50,073 nt of DNA from Clostridia bacterium (GCA_017552615.1 JAFZPI010000042.1:1-50073); one strand, 5' to 3'; numbered from the stretch's first letter, positions 1 to 9,570 are shown. Made by a program: numbers and translations. Notes: generated by a model not told the origin, from the sequence alone.

Positions 1-71
1 ACCCGGAACATGGCGTTGGGAAGGGCCTCCACGACCTTTCCGTCCATTTCAATGACATCGTCCTTGGACAA
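1..71 (-). CDS. infA: Translation initiation factor IF-1, 5' part only
   Basis: Only the first 23 codons are in the window; the gene runs off the left edge. The peptide begins MSKDDVIEMDGKVVEALPNA, the canonical IF-1 start. IF-1 occupies the ribosomal A site during 30S initiation. The start codon is TTG, preceded by AGGAGG at a good distance; no ATG or GTG gives the conserved N-terminus. It lies just downstream of the KOW protein at the end of the spc-type cluster, its usual place in Bacillota. Identity is near certain despite truncation by the window edge. Confidence 0.93.
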   Translation of the reverse strand, partial: MSKDDVIEMDGKVVEALPNAMFR

Positions 72-75
72 GTTT

Positions 76-375
76 TCAGTCCTCCTTGCACAGGGGCTGT
101 TCGCGGTCAAATCCTTGCGCGGCGAGGAAGGCGCGGATGTCGCTGTCCTTCAGCCGGCGCTCCTCCCGCAGCAGCGCGAGGTCGTCCATCTTCACCGGAC
201 TTGGCCTGAGGTGTTTGGTCTTTTTCTTTTTGGGATGATCCAGCCCGCGGGTGTCGCCGTCGGCCATGAGTACATAGCCTTCCTCAGGAATGCCGATGAC
301 CACAAAGTGTCTTTTGCGGTCGCGGCCCGCGGTGGCGGTCACCAGGCGGCCCTCGTCAAAGGGAATCGGCTCCAT
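76..375 (-). CDS. KOW-domain RNA-binding protein (L14e/L6e/L27e-like)
   Basis: A 99-residue basic protein starting MEPIPFDEGRLVTATAGRD. The first half resembles a KOW/SH3-like fold as in eukaryotic-type L14e; the middle holds a lysine run (HPKKKKTKH) and the C-terminal third is helical and charged. Proteins of this kind sit between map and infA in many clostridia and are thought to bind RNA or the ribosome; the exact role is not known. A GGAGGAGG ribosome-binding site precedes the ATG, and the start overlaps the end of map by 20 nt, so translation is probably coupled. Confidence 0.8.
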   Translation of the reverse strand: MEPIPFDEGRLVTATAGRDRKRHFVVIGIPEEGYVLMADGDTRGLDHPKKKKTKHLRPSPVKMDDLALLREERRLKDSDIRAFLAAQGFDREQPLCKED

Positions 376-1150
376 ACGTTTCCTCCTCCCAGCGATGGCC
401 CGGCAAGGTCAGGATCTCTGGCAAGCCATGCTCCGTAACGGCGATGGTGTGCTCGTAATGAGCGCTCAGGCTTCCGTCCCTCGTCAGGACCGCCCAGCCG
501 TCATCGCCTTCGTCAGTGTGCCAGTCACCCAGTGCGATCATCGGCTCGACCGCGAGTGTCATCCCCGCGCAGATCCGCTGGCCGTGGCCGGGCAGACCGA
601 AGTTGTACACCGAGGGCTCCTCGTGCATGTCGCGCCCGATCCCGTGGCCGGTATAGTCCCGGATCACGCCGTAGCCCGCGTCTTCCGCGACGGACTGCAC
701 CGCGCTACCGATATCACCCAGTGTGTTCCCGTTCAGGGCCTTGCGGGCTCCGGCGAAGAACGCCTGCTCGGTGATCCCGATCAGCCGCTGCGCCGCCTGG
801 GAGATTTCCCCGACCGGCACGGTCAGAGCGCTGTCCGCCTGCCAGCCGTCAAGGATAAGTCCGCAGTCGAGGGAGAGGATGCTCCCTTCGCGCAGGATCT
901 GCCCCTCCGACGGGATGCCGTGGATTACACAGCTGTCAACCGATGTACACAGCGAGGCGGGAAATCCGTCGTATCCAAGGAAAGACGGGATGGCCCCGTG
1001 ATCCCGGATCATGGCTTCCGCCAAGCGGTCGAGAGAAGCGGTGGTGACACCGGGCTTCACCTCGCGCGCCACGGCCTGCAGCACTTTGTAAAGGAGCGCT
1101 CCGGCCCGCCGCATGCAGGCGATCTGTTCGGAATTCTTTACCGTGATCAC
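356..1150 (-). CDS. map: Type I methionine aminopeptidase
   Basis: 264 residues, the normal length of a type I enzyme without N-terminal extension. It removes the initiator methionine from nascent proteins. The five metal ligands are visible in order: two Asp in SLDCGLILDGWQADSA, His in TGHGIG, Glu in AVEPM and Glu in YEHTI. The substrate-pocket His is in CVIHGIPS. The start codon overlaps the adk stop by 4 nt (ATGA), so it is translationally coupled within the secY-adk-map segment. Confidence 0.97.
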   Translation of the reverse strand: MITVKNSEQIACMRRAGALLYKVLQAVAREVKPGVTTASLDRLAEAMIRDHGAIPSFLGYDGFPASLCTSVDSCVIHGIPSEGQILREGSILSLDCGLILDGWQADSALTVPVGEISQAAQRLIGITEQAFFAGARKALNGNTLGDIGSAVQSVAEDAGYGVIRDYTGHGIGRDMHEEPSVYNFGLPGHGQRICAGMTLAVEPMIALGDWHTDEGDDGWAVLTRDGSLSAHYEHTIAVTEHGLPEILTLPGHRWEEETYGADSL

Positions 1151-1770
1151 GCCTGCAGCGCCTTCATGATGTCGGCGAAGATGGTGTCCATGTCGCCCGC
1201 ACCGTCAACCTTCACGAGCTTGCCGCGGCCTTCGTAGAAGTTCACGAGGGGCTCGGTCTTGCTGTGGTAGGACTTCAGGCGGTTCAGGACGGTCTCGGCC
1301 TTGTCGTCGTCGCGCTGGATCAGCGTCTCGCCGCAGTTGTCGCAGGTCGTCTTGCCGTTCAGCATGGACACATGGTAGGTCGCGCCGCACTTGAGGCACA
1401 CGCGACGCCCGGAGATGCGCTGGATCAGCACTTCATCCGCAACGTCCAGTTCGACAACCTTGTCGATCTCGGCGATCTTTTCCAGCGCCTCGGCCTGGGG
1501 CACGGTGCGGGGGAAGCCGTCGAGAATGTAGCCGTTTTTGCAGTCTTCCGCCTGGAGACGGTCCTTCACGATGTCGATGATGACGTCATCGGGCACCAGG
1601 CCGCCAGCGTCCATGTAGGACTTGGCTTTCAGGCCCGTAGGGGTCTGTTCCTGGATTGCGCGGCGAAGCATGTCGCCGGTGGAGATCTGCGGGATGTTCA
1701 GCGCCGCGCAGATGCGGATCGCCTGTGTTCCCTTGCCCGCGCCGGGAGGGCCCAGAAAAATGATGTTCAT
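1147..1770 (-). CDS. adk: Adenylate kinase, zinc-type LID
   Basis: 207 residues. Catalyses ATP + AMP = 2 ADP. The P-loop GPPGAGKG is at residues 7-14, the AMP-binding region around STGDMLR, the conserved DGFPRT around residue 85, and the LID carries two CxxC pairs (CLKCG and CDNCG) that bind structural zinc, as in Gram-positive enzymes. It follows secY after a 135-nt gap containing hairpins, and overlaps map by 4 nt. Confidence 0.97.
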   Translation of the reverse strand: MNIIFLGPPGAGKGTQAIRICAALNIPQISTGDMLRRAIQEQTPTGLKAKSYMDAGGLVPDDVIIDIVKDRLQAEDCKNGYILDGFPRTVPQAEALEKIAEIDKVVELDVADEVLIQRISGRRVCLKCGATYHVSMLNGKTTCDNCGETLIQRDDDKAETVLNRLKSYHSKTEPLVNFYEGRGKLVKVDGAGDMDTIFADIMKALQA

Positions 1771-1811
1771 TCCTGTCGCTCCTTTCCTGTCAGACGGGTT
1801 TGATGGTGTTT

Positions 1812-1896
1812 CGCGCCTGCGGCGCGACCAGGGACTTTCCGATCGCCCCCGGACCCTTCGGCCGCATCCTTATTGGTTATATAGGATGCGGCCGAA
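1812..1896 (-). other. Two hairpins in the secY-adk intercistronic gap
   Basis: Inside the 135-nt gap lie a 13-bp perfect stem (1857-1869 paired with 1884-1896, loop of 14 nt) and a smaller 6-bp stem with a 3-nt loop (1812-1817 with 1821-1826). The large stem is GC-rich but is not followed by a U-run in the minus-strand sense, so it is not a classical terminator. It may be an RNA processing or stability element that sets the ratio of secY to adk message; that function is inferred. Confidence 0.5.
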
Positions 1897-1905
1897 AGAT
1901 AAATC

Positions 1906-3210
1906 TTACATGAAGCCGCCTCTGTCGACATCCATCTCGATGCCGCGGATGCTCATCTCGCCCTCAACGGTGCGGATGGTTTCCAGAGCCACGGACACGG
2001 CGATCAGGATCGAGCTGGCTGCGAACGGCATGGAGATGCCGAGCCAGCGGAAGAGCAGGGACGGAATGGCCGCGAGAACCGCCAGGAACAGGGCGGCGAA
2101 CAGGTTCAGCCTGGAGACGATGCTCTGCAGGTAGTTCCGGATGTTCTTGCCGCGCTGGCCGGGGATGGTCGCGCCCTGCATGATCAGCTGTTCAGCCTGC
2201 TTGGCGGGATCAAAGCTGATCGAGGAGTAGAAGAACGTGAAGGCCATGATCAGCAGGGAGGACACGATGATGTAGCCCCACTGTCCGCTGCTCATGTTGG
2301 CGTTCCACCAGTAGGTGAAGCTGCCGGGCTGAGGGTTGCGGTTGATCATCGCCGCGATGGTTCCCGGGAAAGCCAGGAAGGAGTAGGCGAAGATCATGGG
2401 CATGACGCCCACGGAGACAACCTTCAGCGTGAGGCGGGTATTCTGTCCGCCGTAGACGCGGCGGCCCTTGGTCTGCTTGGCGATCTGCAGCGGGACGCGG
2501 CGCTCGGCCAGTTCCACGAAGGTGACCGCCACGGTCATCAGCGCAGCCACGACCAGGATCACGATGAGGTGAACCCAGGGGTTGACACTGCTGGTGCCCA
2601 TGAAAGCATTCAGGATGCCGTTGAACAGGTTGGACACGATACCCACAAAGATCAGCAGCGAGATGCCGTTGCCAATGCCCTTGTCGGTGATGCGCTCGCC
2701 GATCCACATGGCCAGCGCGGAACCCGCAGCCATGGACAGCGCCACCATCACGTAGTCGAACCAGCTCTGGCCGGCCATCATGGAGATGCCGTTATAGTTC
2801 AGGCTGCTGACGATGCCGATAGCCTGCAGGGCAGCCAGGGCGACCGTCACATAGCGGGTGATACGGTTGATCTTTTCACGGCCCGCGCCGGTCTCATCGT
2901 TCTGCAGCCGCTCGAGCGCCGGGATGGCGATGCACAGCAGCTGCATGATGATGCTGGCGTTGATGTAGGGCGTGATACCCATGGCCATGATGGTCATCTG
3001 GTTGAAGGCGTTACCTGTCATCATGCTGAACAGGCCGAAGATCGGCAGCTGCTCGGAAATGCCGCTCATGATGTAGTTCAGGTACGTCGTATTCACGCCC
3101 GGAGCCGGGATAACGGAGACAAAGCGGTACAAGAGCAGCATCAGGAAGGTGTAGATGATCTTCTTGCGCAGCTCCAGGGTGTTCCAGATCCTGCGAATCG
3201 TCGTCAGCAT
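1906..3210 (-). CDS. secY: Protein translocase channel subunit SecY
   Basis: 434 residues with about ten membrane segments. Forms the SecYEG channel for protein export. Family hallmarks seen are the N-terminus with RKKIIYTFLMLLLYRF, the plug/TM2 region rich in Ile and Met, the cytoplasmic loop with RRVPLQIAKQTKGRR, and the C-terminal loop SFDPAKQAEQLIMQGATIPG used by SecA and the ribosome. The ATG follows the rplO stop by one base (TGA-G-ATG), so the two are coupled. Confidence 0.97.
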   Translation of the reverse strand: MLTTIRRIWNTLELRKKIIYTFLMLLLYRFVSVIPAPGVNTTYLNYIMSGISEQLPIFGLFSMMTGNAFNQMTIMAMGITPYINASIIMQLLCIAIPALERLQNDETGAGREKINRITRYVTVALAALQAIGIVSSLNYNGISMMAGQSWFDYVMVALSMAAGSALAMWIGERITDKGIGNGISLLIFVGIVSNLFNGILNAFMGTSSVNPWVHLIVILVVAALMTVAVTFVELAERRVPLQIAKQTKGRRVYGGQNTRLTLKVVSVGVMPMIFAYSFLAFPGTIAAMINRNPQPGSFTYWWNANMSSGQWGYIIVSSLLIMAFTFFYSSISFDPAKQAEQLIMQGATIPGQRGKNIRNYLQSIVSRLNLFAALFLAVLAAIPSLLFRWLGISMPFAASSILIAVSVALETIRTVEGEMSIRGIEMDVDRGGFM

Positions 3211-3211
3211 C

Positions 3212-3652
3212 TCAGATCACCTCGGCTTTCCCGCCGAGTGCCTCGATCTTTTCCTTGGCGGAGGCAGTGAACTTGGCGGCCTTGACAGTCAGCTTTTTGG
3301 TCAGCTCTCCGCCGCCCATGATTTTCACGCCCGCAAGTTCCTTCTTGATGATGCCGGCGTCCTTCAGGGCCTGGAAGTCGACAACCGCGCCGTCTTCAAA
3401 GACCTCGAGGCGCTCGACATTCACAGCGGCGTAGTCCGTGCCAAAGATATTGGTAAAGCCCTTCTTGGGGACGCGGCGATACAGGGGCATCTGGCCGCCC
3501 TCAAAGCCGGGGCGCTTGCCGCCGCCGGAGCGGGCCTTGGCACCCTTGTGTCCCTTGCCGGAGGTCTTGCCCAGGCCGGAGCCCACGCCGCGACCCAGCC
3601 GCTTCTTGGCGGTGGTGGATCCCTCGGCGGGATACAGCTCGTGCAGTTTCAT
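3212..3652 (-). CDS. rplO: 50S ribosomal protein L15
   Basis: 146 residues. The glycine/lysine-rich N-terminal tail ([13 protein letters not shown], then [15 protein letters not shown]) that threads into 23S rRNA is diagnostic, followed by the globular domain with [18 protein letters not shown]. Length is standard. It sits between rpmD and secY, as expected in the spc operon, with a GGAGGG site before its ATG. Confidence 0.98.
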   Translation of the reverse strand: MKLHELYPAEGSTTAKKRLGRGVGSGLGKTSGKGHKGAKARSGGGKRPGFEGGQMPLYRRVPKKGFTNIFGTDYAAVNVERLEVFEDGAVVDFQALKDAGIIKKELAGVKIMGGGELTKKLTVKAAKFTASAKEKIEALGGKAEVI

Positions 3653-3665
3653 CGGAAATCCCTCC

Positions 3666-3848
3666 TTACTCGTTCACTTCTTCGACCTTCACCAGGTGCT
3701 TGACGGCGAAGATCTGACCGCGGATGCAGGGGTTATCGGGCTGCAGAACGCTGTGCCCGACCTTCTTCAGACCCAGGGCGGCCACGGTGGCCTTGTGCTT
3801 GGGCATGGAGGCGATGGGAGACTTGACCAGTGTAATCTTCAGTTTCAT
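3666..3848 (-). CDS. rpmD: 50S ribosomal protein L30
   Basis: 60 residues starting [20 protein letters not shown], the conserved L30 beta-strand and helix, with [16 protein letters not shown] following. The start at 3848 is set by the family N-terminus and by a GAGGAGG site; a longer in-frame reading upstream belongs to rpsE in another frame. It lies 13 nt after rpsE and 13 nt before rplO. Confidence 0.97.
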   Translation of the reverse strand: MKLKITLVKSPIASMPKHKATVAALGLKKVGHSVLQPDNPCIRGQIFAVKHLVKVEEVNE

Positions 3849-3861
3849 GTCTCTTTCCTCC

Positions 3862-4359
3862 TCAGCCCAGCAGCTCTTCCACGGTCTTGCCGCGCATCTG
3901 AGCGACCTGTTCCGGGCTGCGCAGAAGCTTGAGGGCCTCCAGCGTCGCCTTGACCATGTTGATGGGATTGTTGGTGCCAAAGGACTTCGTGCGGATGTCC
4001 TTCACACCGGCCATCTCCAGCACGGCGCGGGCTGCGCCGCCGGCGATGACGCCCGTGCCCTCGGGGGCGGGGATCAGCACCACTTTCGCGGTGGAATAAT
4101 AGCCGGTAACCTCATGGGGGATCGTGGTGCCGGAGATCGGCACGTCGATCAGGGTCTTCTTGGCGTCCTCGTTGGCCTTGCGGATGGCCTCGGGGATTTC
4201 TACCGCCTTGCCCATGCCGGCAGAGACCTTGCCCTGCTCGTTGCCGACGACCACCAGCGCGGAGAAACGCGCATTGCGGCCGCCCTTGACGGTCTTGGAC
4301 ACGCGGTTGACAGCAACCAGGCGATCTTTGAATTCACTCTGCTGTTCGAAGCGTTGCAT
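3862..4359 (-). CDS. rpsE: 30S ribosomal protein S5
   Basis: 165 residues. The N-terminal double-stranded RNA-binding-like domain begins [18 protein letters not shown] and carries the loop VKGGRNARF involved in decoding accuracy. The C-terminal domain shows [19 protein letters not shown]. Standard length and standard position between rplR and rpmD. Confidence 0.98.
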   Translation of the reverse strand: MQRFEQQSEFKDRLVAVNRVSKTVKGGRNARFSALVVVGNEQGKVSAGMGKAVEIPEAIRKANEDAKKTLIDVPISGTTIPHEVTGYYSTAKVVLIPAPEGTGVIAGGAARAVLEMAGVKDIRTKSFGTNNPINMVKATLEALKLLRSPEQVAQMRGKTVEELLG

Positions 4360-4379
4360 TTGCGTGTGTCCTCCTTTTC

Positions 4380-4748
4380 TCAGAATTCGAGACCGGCTTC
4401 GCGGGCGCCCTCGGCGACCTCGGCAACGCGGCCCGTGTAGACATAGCCGCCGCGGTCGAAGACAACCGTCTTGATCCCGGCCTGCACGGCGCGCTCACCG
4501 ATGAGCTTGCCCACCAGCTTCGCGGCACCCTTCTTGTCCACTTCGTCGAGCTGGCCCTTCAGGGAAGCGTCCAGCGTGGAGGCACTCACCAGCGTCACGC
4601 CCTTGGTGTCGTCGATGATCTGCGCCTGGATATGCTTGTTGGAACGGTAGACAGACAGACGCGGCATATCAGGGGTGCCGCTGATCTTCTTGCGTACGCG
4701 GGCATGCCGGATCTCACGGATCTCATTGCGGTCACGCTTGATGAACAT
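4380..4748 (-). CDS. rplR: 50S ribosomal protein L18
   Basis: 122 residues. It binds 5S rRNA in the central protuberance. The signature [18 protein letters not shown] is at residues 30-47 and the C-terminus ends [11 protein letters not shown], typical of the family. It is preceded by a GGGAG ribosome-binding site 18 nt after rplF. Confidence 0.98.
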   Translation of the reverse strand: MFIKRDRNEIREIRHARVRKKISGTPDMPRLSVYRSNKHIQAQIIDDTKGVTLVSASTLDASLKGQLDEVDKKGAAKLVGKLIGERAVQAGIKTVVFDRGGYVYTGRVAEVAEGAREAGLEF

Positions 4749-4766
4749 TTGCAGTCACTCCCTCTC

Positions 4767-5315
4767 TTACTTCTTACCGGTCTTGCCTTCCTTGCGGCGG
4801 ATATGCTCACCCTGGTACTTGATGCCCTTGCCCAGATAGGGCTCCGGCTTGCGGATGGCACGGATGTCCGCGGCAAGGTTGCCGACCTGCTGCTTGTTTG
4901 CGCCCTTGATGACCATCGTGGTATCGTTGGGCGTCTCAAAGGTGATGCCCTCGGGCGCTTCCAGCACGACAGGGTGGGAGAATCCGATGGCGATATTCAG
5001 GGTTTTGCCGGAGTTCTCGGCCTTGGCCTTGTAGCCCGTGCCGACCATTTCCAGCGTCTTGGCAAAGCCGTCGGTCACGCCCACAACCATGTTGTGGATC
5101 AGGGCGCGGTACAGGCCGTGCTTTGCGCGATGGTCCTTGTCCTCGGAATGGCGCTCGACGGTGATCACACCGGCTTCGCTCTTCACGGTAATCGACGGAT
5201 CGACCTTCTGGCTCAGGGTGCCCTTGGGGCCCTTCACCGTGACCAGGTTCGCGTCATCGATGTCAACCGTCACGCCCGCGGGGACATGGATCGGAAGTCT
5301 TCCGATACGAGACAT
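4767..5315 (-). CDS. rplF: 50S ribosomal protein L6
   Basis: 182 residues with the duplicated L6 fold. The N-terminus is MSRIGRLPIHVPAGV and the C-terminal signature KPEPYLGKGIKYQGEHIRRK is intact. L6 lies near the factor-binding site of the large subunit. Order rpsH-rplF-rplR is canonical. Confidence 0.98.
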   Translation of the reverse strand: MSRIGRLPIHVPAGVTVDIDDANLVTVKGPKGTLSQKVDPSITVKSEAGVITVERHSEDKDHRAKHGLYRALIHNMVVGVTDGFAKTLEMVGTGYKAKAENSGKTLNIAIGFSHPVVLEAPEGITFETPNDTTMVIKGANKQQVGNLAADIRAIRKPEPYLGKGIKYQGEHIRRKEGKTGKK

Positions 5316-5343
5316 ATTTCACACCTCCATGAACGTGTCGGTC

Positions 5344-5748
5344 TTACCAGATGTAGGCGAGCACTTCGCCGCCGATTTCCTGCTTGCGGGCTTCTTTGTC
5401 CGTCATCACGCCCTTGGAGGTGGAGACGATGGCAATGCCCAGGCCGCCCAGAACCTTGGGCAGCTCCTCACACGTCGCGTAGACGCGGAGGCCGGGCTTG
5501 GAGATGCGCTTGAGACCCGCGATGACAGGGGTGGAGCGATTGGCGCCGGCGTACTTCAGGGTGATCTTGATCTGTCCCTGGAGGCCGTCGTCCACAAAAT
5601 CGACGCCCTTGACGTAGCCTTCGCGAAGAAGAATCTTGGCGATGGCCTTCTTGGTATTGCTGGCGGGCAGGACCACGGCGTCGTGCCGGGCAACCTGCGC
5701 GTTGCGAATGCGGGTGAGCATATCGGCGATGGGATCATTCACAACCAT
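5344..5748 (-). CDS. rpsH: 30S ribosomal protein S8
   Basis: 134 residues, starting [18 protein letters not shown]. The C-terminal signature [18 protein letters not shown] is present. S8 binds helix 21 of 16S rRNA and in enterobacteria represses the spc operon; whether it does so here cannot be judged, since no obvious S8 target was recognised near rplE. Confidence 0.98.
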   Translation of the reverse strand: MVVNDPIADMLTRIRNAQVARHDAVVLPASNTKKAIAKILLREGYVKGVDFVDDGLQGQIKITLKYAGANRSTPVIAGLKRISKPGLRVYATCEELPKVLGGLGIAIVSTSKGVMTDKEARKQEIGGEVLAYIW

Positions 5749-5778
5749 GATGGAACCTCCTTCCGTTTTTCTCCCCGC

Positions 5779-5964
5779 TTACCAGCTGGCCTTGCGGACG
5801 CCGGGGATCTGACCCTTGTAGGCCAACTCTCTGAAGCAGATGCGGCACACGCCATAGCGGCGGAGTACCGAGTGCGGACGCCCGCACAGACGGCAGCGCG
5901 TATAGGCACGGGTGGAAAACTTCGCCGGCCTCGCCTGCTTGACTTTCATACTTGTCTTAGCCAC
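5779..5964 (-). CDS. rpsZ: 30S ribosomal protein S14, zinc-binding type
   Basis: 61 residues from a GTG start at 5964 chosen because it gives the family N-terminus (M)[15 protein letters not shown] and has AGGAGG in front; an upstream in-frame extension is inside rplE. Two CxxC pairs (CRLCG and CRICF) ligate zinc, so this is the short C+ form of S14 seen in Gram-positive bacteria. Confidence 0.97.
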   Translation of the reverse strand: MAKTSMKVKQARPAKFSTRAYTRCRLCGRPHSVLRRYGVCRICFRELAYKGQIPGVRKASW

Positions 5965-5984
5965 GTGCGTTTCCTCCTCTTCTC

Positions 5985-6530
5985 TTACGCCTTCGCGAAG
6001 GGCATGCCCAGCGCGGCCAGCAGCTCTTTGCATTCCTCGTCGGTCTTGGCAGTGGTGACGAAGATCATCTCCATGCCGCGGATCTTTTCGACCTTGTCAT
6101 AGTCGATTTCGGGGAAGAGCAGCTGTTCCTGGATGCCCAGGGCGTAGTTGCCGCGGCCGTCAAAGGCCTTGTTGGAAACACCGTGGAAGTCGCGCACACG
6201 GGGCAGCGCGACGCTGACCAGCTTGTCCATGAACTCTTCCATGCGGGCACCGCGGAGGGTGACCTTCGCACCCACGTTCTGGCCCTCGCGGACCTTGAAG
6301 TTTGCGATGGACTTCTTGGCCTTAGTGATCATGGGCTTCTGGCCGGCGATGGTGGCCAGCTCGGAGACCGCCAGTTCCAGCGCCTTGGCGTTGTCCTTGC
6401 AGTCGCCCAGGCCCATGTTGATGACGATCTTGCTGAGCTTGGGAACCTCCATGGGGTTCTTATAGCCGAACTTCTGCGTCAAAGCAGGAACAGCCTCGGC
6501 CAGGTACTTTTCCTTGATGCGGGTAGCCAT
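5985..6530 (-). CDS. rplE: 50S ribosomal protein L5
   Basis: 181 residues. The motif [18 protein letters not shown] near the N-terminus and the C-terminal [20 protein letters not shown] are diagnostic. L5 binds 5S rRNA and contacts the P-site tRNA. It is followed 20 nt later by rpsZ. Confidence 0.98.
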   Translation of the reverse strand: MATRIKEKYLAEAVPALTQKFGYKNPMEVPKLSKIVINMGLGDCKDNAKALELAVSELATIAGQKPMITKAKKSIANFKVREGQNVGAKVTLRGARMEEFMDKLVSVALPRVRDFHGVSNKAFDGRGNYALGIQEQLLFPEIDYDKVEKIRGMEMIFVTTAKTDEECKELLAALGMPFAKA

Positions 6531-6547
6531 CGGGCTTTTCCTCCTTC

Positions 6548-6880
6548 TCAGTCAATTTCCGCTCCGCACTTCTTGCAGACGCGGATCATCTCGCGGACCT
6601 TCTTGCCGTTTTCTTCGGTGACGTTCACCTTGCGGCTGACGCGGGTGGCCTTGCCGCACTTGGGGCAGACCAGCATGACATTGCTCGCGTCGATCGGCAT
6701 GATCTTCTGCACGATGCCGCCGGCCTGCATCTGGGTGCGGGCCTTCTGGTGCTTCGTGGCCTGGTTGACGCCTTCAACGCTCACCCGTCCCACCTTGGGG
6801 AAGGAAGCGATGATCTTGCCCTTCTTGCCCTTGTCCTTGCCGGAGATGACAATGACGGTATCGTTTGTTTTCACGTGCAT
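6548..6880 (-). CDS. rplX: 50S ribosomal protein L24 with zinc ribbon
   Basis: 110 residues. The KOW motif spans residues 6-33 ([17 protein letters not shown]). The C-terminal half carries two CxxC pairs (CPKCG, CKKCG), making a zinc-ribbon variant of L24 found in many Bacillota. L24 is an early assembly protein of the large subunit. Confidence 0.97.
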   Translation of the reverse strand: MHVKTNDTVIVISGKDKGKKGKIIASFPKVGRVSVEGVNQATKHQKARTQMQAGGIVQKIMPIDASNVMLVCPKCGKATRVSRKVNVTEENGKKVREMIRVCKKCGAEID

Positions 6881-6893
6881 TGCTTTATCCTCC

Positions 6894-7262
6894 TCACAGC
6901 ACTTCGGGAGCCAGAGAGACGATCTTCATGAAGTTCTTCTCACGCAGCTCGCGGGACACGGGTCCAAAGATACGGGTTCCCTTGGGGAGCATCTGGTCGT
7001 TGATGATGACGGCGGCGTTGTCGTCAAACTTGATGTAGCTGCCGTCCGGGCGGCGGTTGTTCTTGCGGACGCGGACGATCACGGCCTTGACCACGTCGCC
7101 CTTCTTCACCTGGCCGCCGGGGTTGGCGCTCTTCACGCTGGCCACGATGATGTCGCCCACGGTGCCGTCACGGCGGAAGGATCCGCCCAGCACCCGGATG
7201 CACATGATTTCCTTTGCGCCGGAGTTGTCGGCGACCGTGAGTCGCGTTTGCGGCTGAATCAT
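6894..7262 (-). CDS. rplN: 50S ribosomal protein L14
   Basis: 122 residues, the exact family length, starting [18 protein letters not shown] with the conserved IRVLGG following and [20 protein letters not shown] at the C-terminus. It lies at the intersubunit face. In many bacteria rplN opens the spc operon; here no promoter is evident in the 28 nt before it, so it seems co-transcribed with the S10 genes. Confidence 0.98.
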   Translation of the reverse strand: MIQPQTRLTVADNSGAKEIMCIRVLGGSFRRDGTVGDIIVASVKSANPGGQVKKGDVVKAVIVRVRKNNRRPDGSYIKFDDNAAVIINDQMLPKGTRIFGPVSRELREKNFMKIVSLAPEVL

Positions 7263-7290
7263 GGTATGTCTTCCTCCTTACAATGCGGGC

Positions 7291-7548
7291 TCACTTGGCC
7301 TTCTCGATGATCTCAACCAGGCGCCAGCGCTTGTCCTTGCTGATCGGCCGGGTCTCCATCACGCGGATGGTGTCGCCGATGCCGCACTCGTTATTTTCGT
7401 CGTGCACCTTCAGCTTGCTGGTGCGGTTCATGATCTTGCCATACAGGGGATGACGGACACGGGTCTTGATCTGGATGACACAGGTCTTGTCCATTTTGTC
7501 GCTGACCACGACACCGATCCTGGTTTTGCGAAGTCCTCTTTCTTCCAT
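7291..7548 (-). CDS. rpsQ: 30S ribosomal protein S17
   Basis: 85 residues, OB-fold. Starts [20 protein letters not shown] and contains the signature [18 protein letters not shown] and [18 protein letters not shown]. Standard position between rpmC and rplN. Confidence 0.98.
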   Translation of the reverse strand: MEERGLRKTRIGVVVSDKMDKTCVIQIKTRVRHPLYGKIMNRTSKLKVHDENNECGIGDTIRVMETRPISKDKRWRLVEIIEKAK

Positions 7549-7575
7549 TGAAGCGGCTGCCTCCTTTCAGTGTCG

Positions 7576-7767
7576 TTACGCCTGTGCCTTCTGGCGAAGG
7601 ACGGTCTTGGCCCGGGCAATGTCCCGCTTCACGGCGGTAATCTGCTTCGGGTTGGACAGCTGACCCGTGGCCAGCTGGAAGCGAAGGTTGAACAGCTCGG
7701 TCTTCAGTTCGGCAACCTTGTCGTTCAGCTGTTCAGGGGTCATATCCACGAACTCTTTTGCCTTCAT
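7576..7767 (-). CDS. rpmC: 50S ribosomal protein L29
   Basis: 63 residues, two-helix protein, starting [18 protein letters not shown] with the conserved [16 protein letters not shown]. It sits at the exit tunnel next to L23 and helps dock SRP and trigger factor. Its ATG overlaps the rplP stop by 4 nt. Confidence 0.98.
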   Translation of the reverse strand: MKAKEFVDMTPEQLNDKVAELKTELFNLRFQLATGQLSNPKQITAVKRDIARAKTVLRQKAQA

Positions 7768-8207
7768 TGCTGCTCACCACCCGCTTCAGTCGTCGCCTCG
7801 ATCGGGCGCGTAATGATCTTGGTCTTCAGGGGCAGCTTATGGGAAGCAAGGCGGAGCGCTTCTTTTGCGGTCTCCTCCGGAACGCCCTTGATCTCGAACA
7901 GGACGCGGCCGGGCTTCACCACAGCGACCCAGTACTCCGGAGAGCCCTTGCCGGAACCCATGCGGGTCTCGGCCGGCTTTTCGGTTACGGGCTTATCGGG
8001 GAAAATCTTGATCCAGACCTGGCCGCCGCGCTTGGTGTAGCGGGTCAGGGCGATACGGGCAGCCTCGATCTGCTGGCTGGTGACCCAGCAGGGCTCGGTG
8101 GCCTGCAGGCCGTAGTCGCCGTAAGCCAGGAAATTGCCGCGATGGGCCGCGCCTTTCATGCGGCCGCGGAATACCTTGCGGCGCTTGACTCTCTTGGGCA
8201 TCAGCAT
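7764..8207 (-). CDS. rplP: 50S ribosomal protein L16
   Basis: 147 residues, starting [20 protein letters not shown]. The upstream ATG at 8207 is better spaced from GGAGG than the internal ATG two codons on. The conserved region with [17 protein letters not shown] is present. L16 lies near the A-site tRNA elbow and is a late assembly protein. Confidence 0.98.
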   Translation of the reverse strand: MLMPKRVKRRKVFRGRMKGAAHRGNFLAYGDYGLQATEPCWVTSQQIEAARIALTRYTKRGGQVWIKIFPDKPVTEKPAETRMGSGKGSPEYWVAVVKPGRVLFEIKGVPEETAKEALRLASHKLPLKTKIITRPIEATTEAGGEQQ

Positions 8208-8210
8208 AGG

Positions 8211-8879
8211 TTACTTAACCTCCTTCGCAGCGGGGGCCTTCTTGGCCTTGGGGAGGACCTGGCCCTTGTAGATCCAGACCTTCACGCCCAGGCGGCCGTA
8301 GGTGGTCTTCGCTTCGGCAAAACCGTAGTCGATGTTGGCGCGCAGGGTCTGCAGCGGGATGGAGCCCTCATGATAGGACTCGCTGCGGGCGATGTCCGCG
8401 CCGCCGATACGGCCGGAGACCGCGCACTTGATGCCCTTGACGCTGTTGTTCTTCATGGCGCTCTGGATGCTCTTCTTCATGGCGCGGCGGAAGCTGATGC
8501 GCTTCTCGAGCTGCTGCGCGATGTTCTCGGCCACCAGCTGCGCGTCGGCGTCGGGCGTCCGGATCTCCAGGACGTTGATGTGGCAGTTCTTGCCGAGGAA
8601 GGTCTGAACGTCCTTCTTCAGCTGCTCAATGGCGGCGCCCTTCTGACCGATGATCATGCCGGGCTTGGAGGTGAAGATGTTCACCGTCACGACCGCCGCG
8701 GTACGCTCAATGTCGATGTGGCTGATGCCGGTGGCATAGTACTTCTCCTTGAGCATGTTGCGCAGCTTGTAGTCCTCGACGATATTGTTGGCAAAATCCT
8801 TCTTCCCGGCGTACCAGCGGGTGCTCCAGTCGTAGATCACGCCAACGCGAGCGCCGTGGGGATTTACTTTCTGACCCAT
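8211..8879 (-). CDS. rpsC: 30S ribosomal protein S3
   Basis: 222 residues. Begins [18 protein letters not shown], has the KH domain with [17 protein letters not shown], and ends with a basic tail. S3 lines the mRNA entry channel and has helicase activity with S4 and S5. Standard length and position after rplV. Confidence 0.98.
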   Translation of the reverse strand: MGQKVNPHGARVGVIYDWSTRWYAGKKDFANNIVEDYKLRNMLKEKYYATGISHIDIERTAAVVTVNIFTSKPGMIIGQKGAAIEQLKKDVQTFLGKNCHINVLEIRTPDADAQLVAENIAQQLEKRISFRRAMKKSIQSAMKNNSVKGIKCAVSGRIGGADIARSESYHEGSIPLQTLRANIDYGFAEAKTTYGRLGVKVWIYKGQVLPKAKKAPAAKEVK

Positions 8880-8891
8880 ATCGAAACCTCC

Positions 8892-9278
8892 TTAGCCCTT
8901 CTGGTCCAGCACCACGCTGATGTGGCTGGTGCGCTTAAGAATGTGGGAAGCGCTGCCGCGGGAGCGGGCGATGTAACGCTTGAGTGTGGGGCCGGGGTTG
9001 GCGTACACTTCGGCGACATAGAGGTCCTTGCGGTTCATCTCGAGGTTGTTCTCCGCGTTGGCGATGGCGCTGTTGAGCACCTTCAGCACCACGGGAGCCG
9101 CAGCCTTGGGAGTGAACTTCAGGATGGCCTGGGCTTCTTCCGCGTCCTTGCCGCGGATCAGATCAATGACGATCTTCACCTTGCGGGGAGAAATGCGGAT
9201 ATACTTGGCATGAGCCTGCGGGCGCTTGTCAGCGTTTTCCCGGCGGGCAGCCGTCTTTTCCTTGGAACGGGTTGCCAT
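8892..9278 (-). CDS. rplV: 50S ribosomal protein L22
   Basis: 128 residues from an ATG at 9278 preceded by AGGAGAG. The L22 core starts near [18 protein letters not shown], and the beta-hairpin loop that lines the exit tunnel is within the segment ending [17 protein letters not shown]. Compared with the usual length of about 110 residues, there is a basic N-terminal extension of some 17 residues rich in Lys, Arg and Glu. Confidence 0.97.
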   Translation of the reverse strand: MATRSKEKTAARRENADKRPQAHAKYIRISPRKVKIVIDLIRGKDAEEAQAILKFTPKAAAPVVLKVLNSAIANAENNLEMNRKDLYVAEVYANPGPTLKRYIARSRGSASHILKRTSHISVVLDQKG

Positions 9279-9297
9279 ATTGCGTCTCTCCTCTCGC

Positions 9298-9570
9298 TTA
9301 CTTGCCGCCCTTGTCGCCGCTGTGGCCGCGGAAGGTGCGGGTCGGGGCAAACTCGCCCAGCTTGTGGCCCACCATGTCCTCGGTCACATAGACCGGAACA
9401 TGCTTGCGGCCGTCATGCACGGCGATGGTATGTCCCACGAAATCCGGGAAGATGGTGGAGGACCTGGACCAGGTCTTCAGCACGGCCTTCTTGCCGGAAG
9501 CATTCATTTCCTGAACGCGCTTGTACAGCGCTTCCTGTACATAGGGGCCTTTCTTGATGGAACGGCTCAT
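9298..9570 (-). CDS. rpsS: 30S ribosomal protein S19
   Basis: 90 residues, starting [19 protein letters not shown] with the signature [20 protein letters not shown] and [13 protein letters not shown]19 is in the 30S head and binds 16S rRNA with S13. Canonical position between rplB and rplV. Confidence 0.98.
   Translation of the reverse strand: MSRSIKKGPYVQEALYKRVQEMNASGKKAVLKTWSRSSTIFPDFVGHTIAVHDGRKHVPVYVTEDMVGHKLGEFAPTRTFRGHSGDKGGK

Noticed and set aside
7758-9557. 599-codon plus-strand frame over rplP to rpsS
   Set aside because: Antisense of conserved ribosomal genes; low-complexity Leu/Ala/Asp content and no family similarity.
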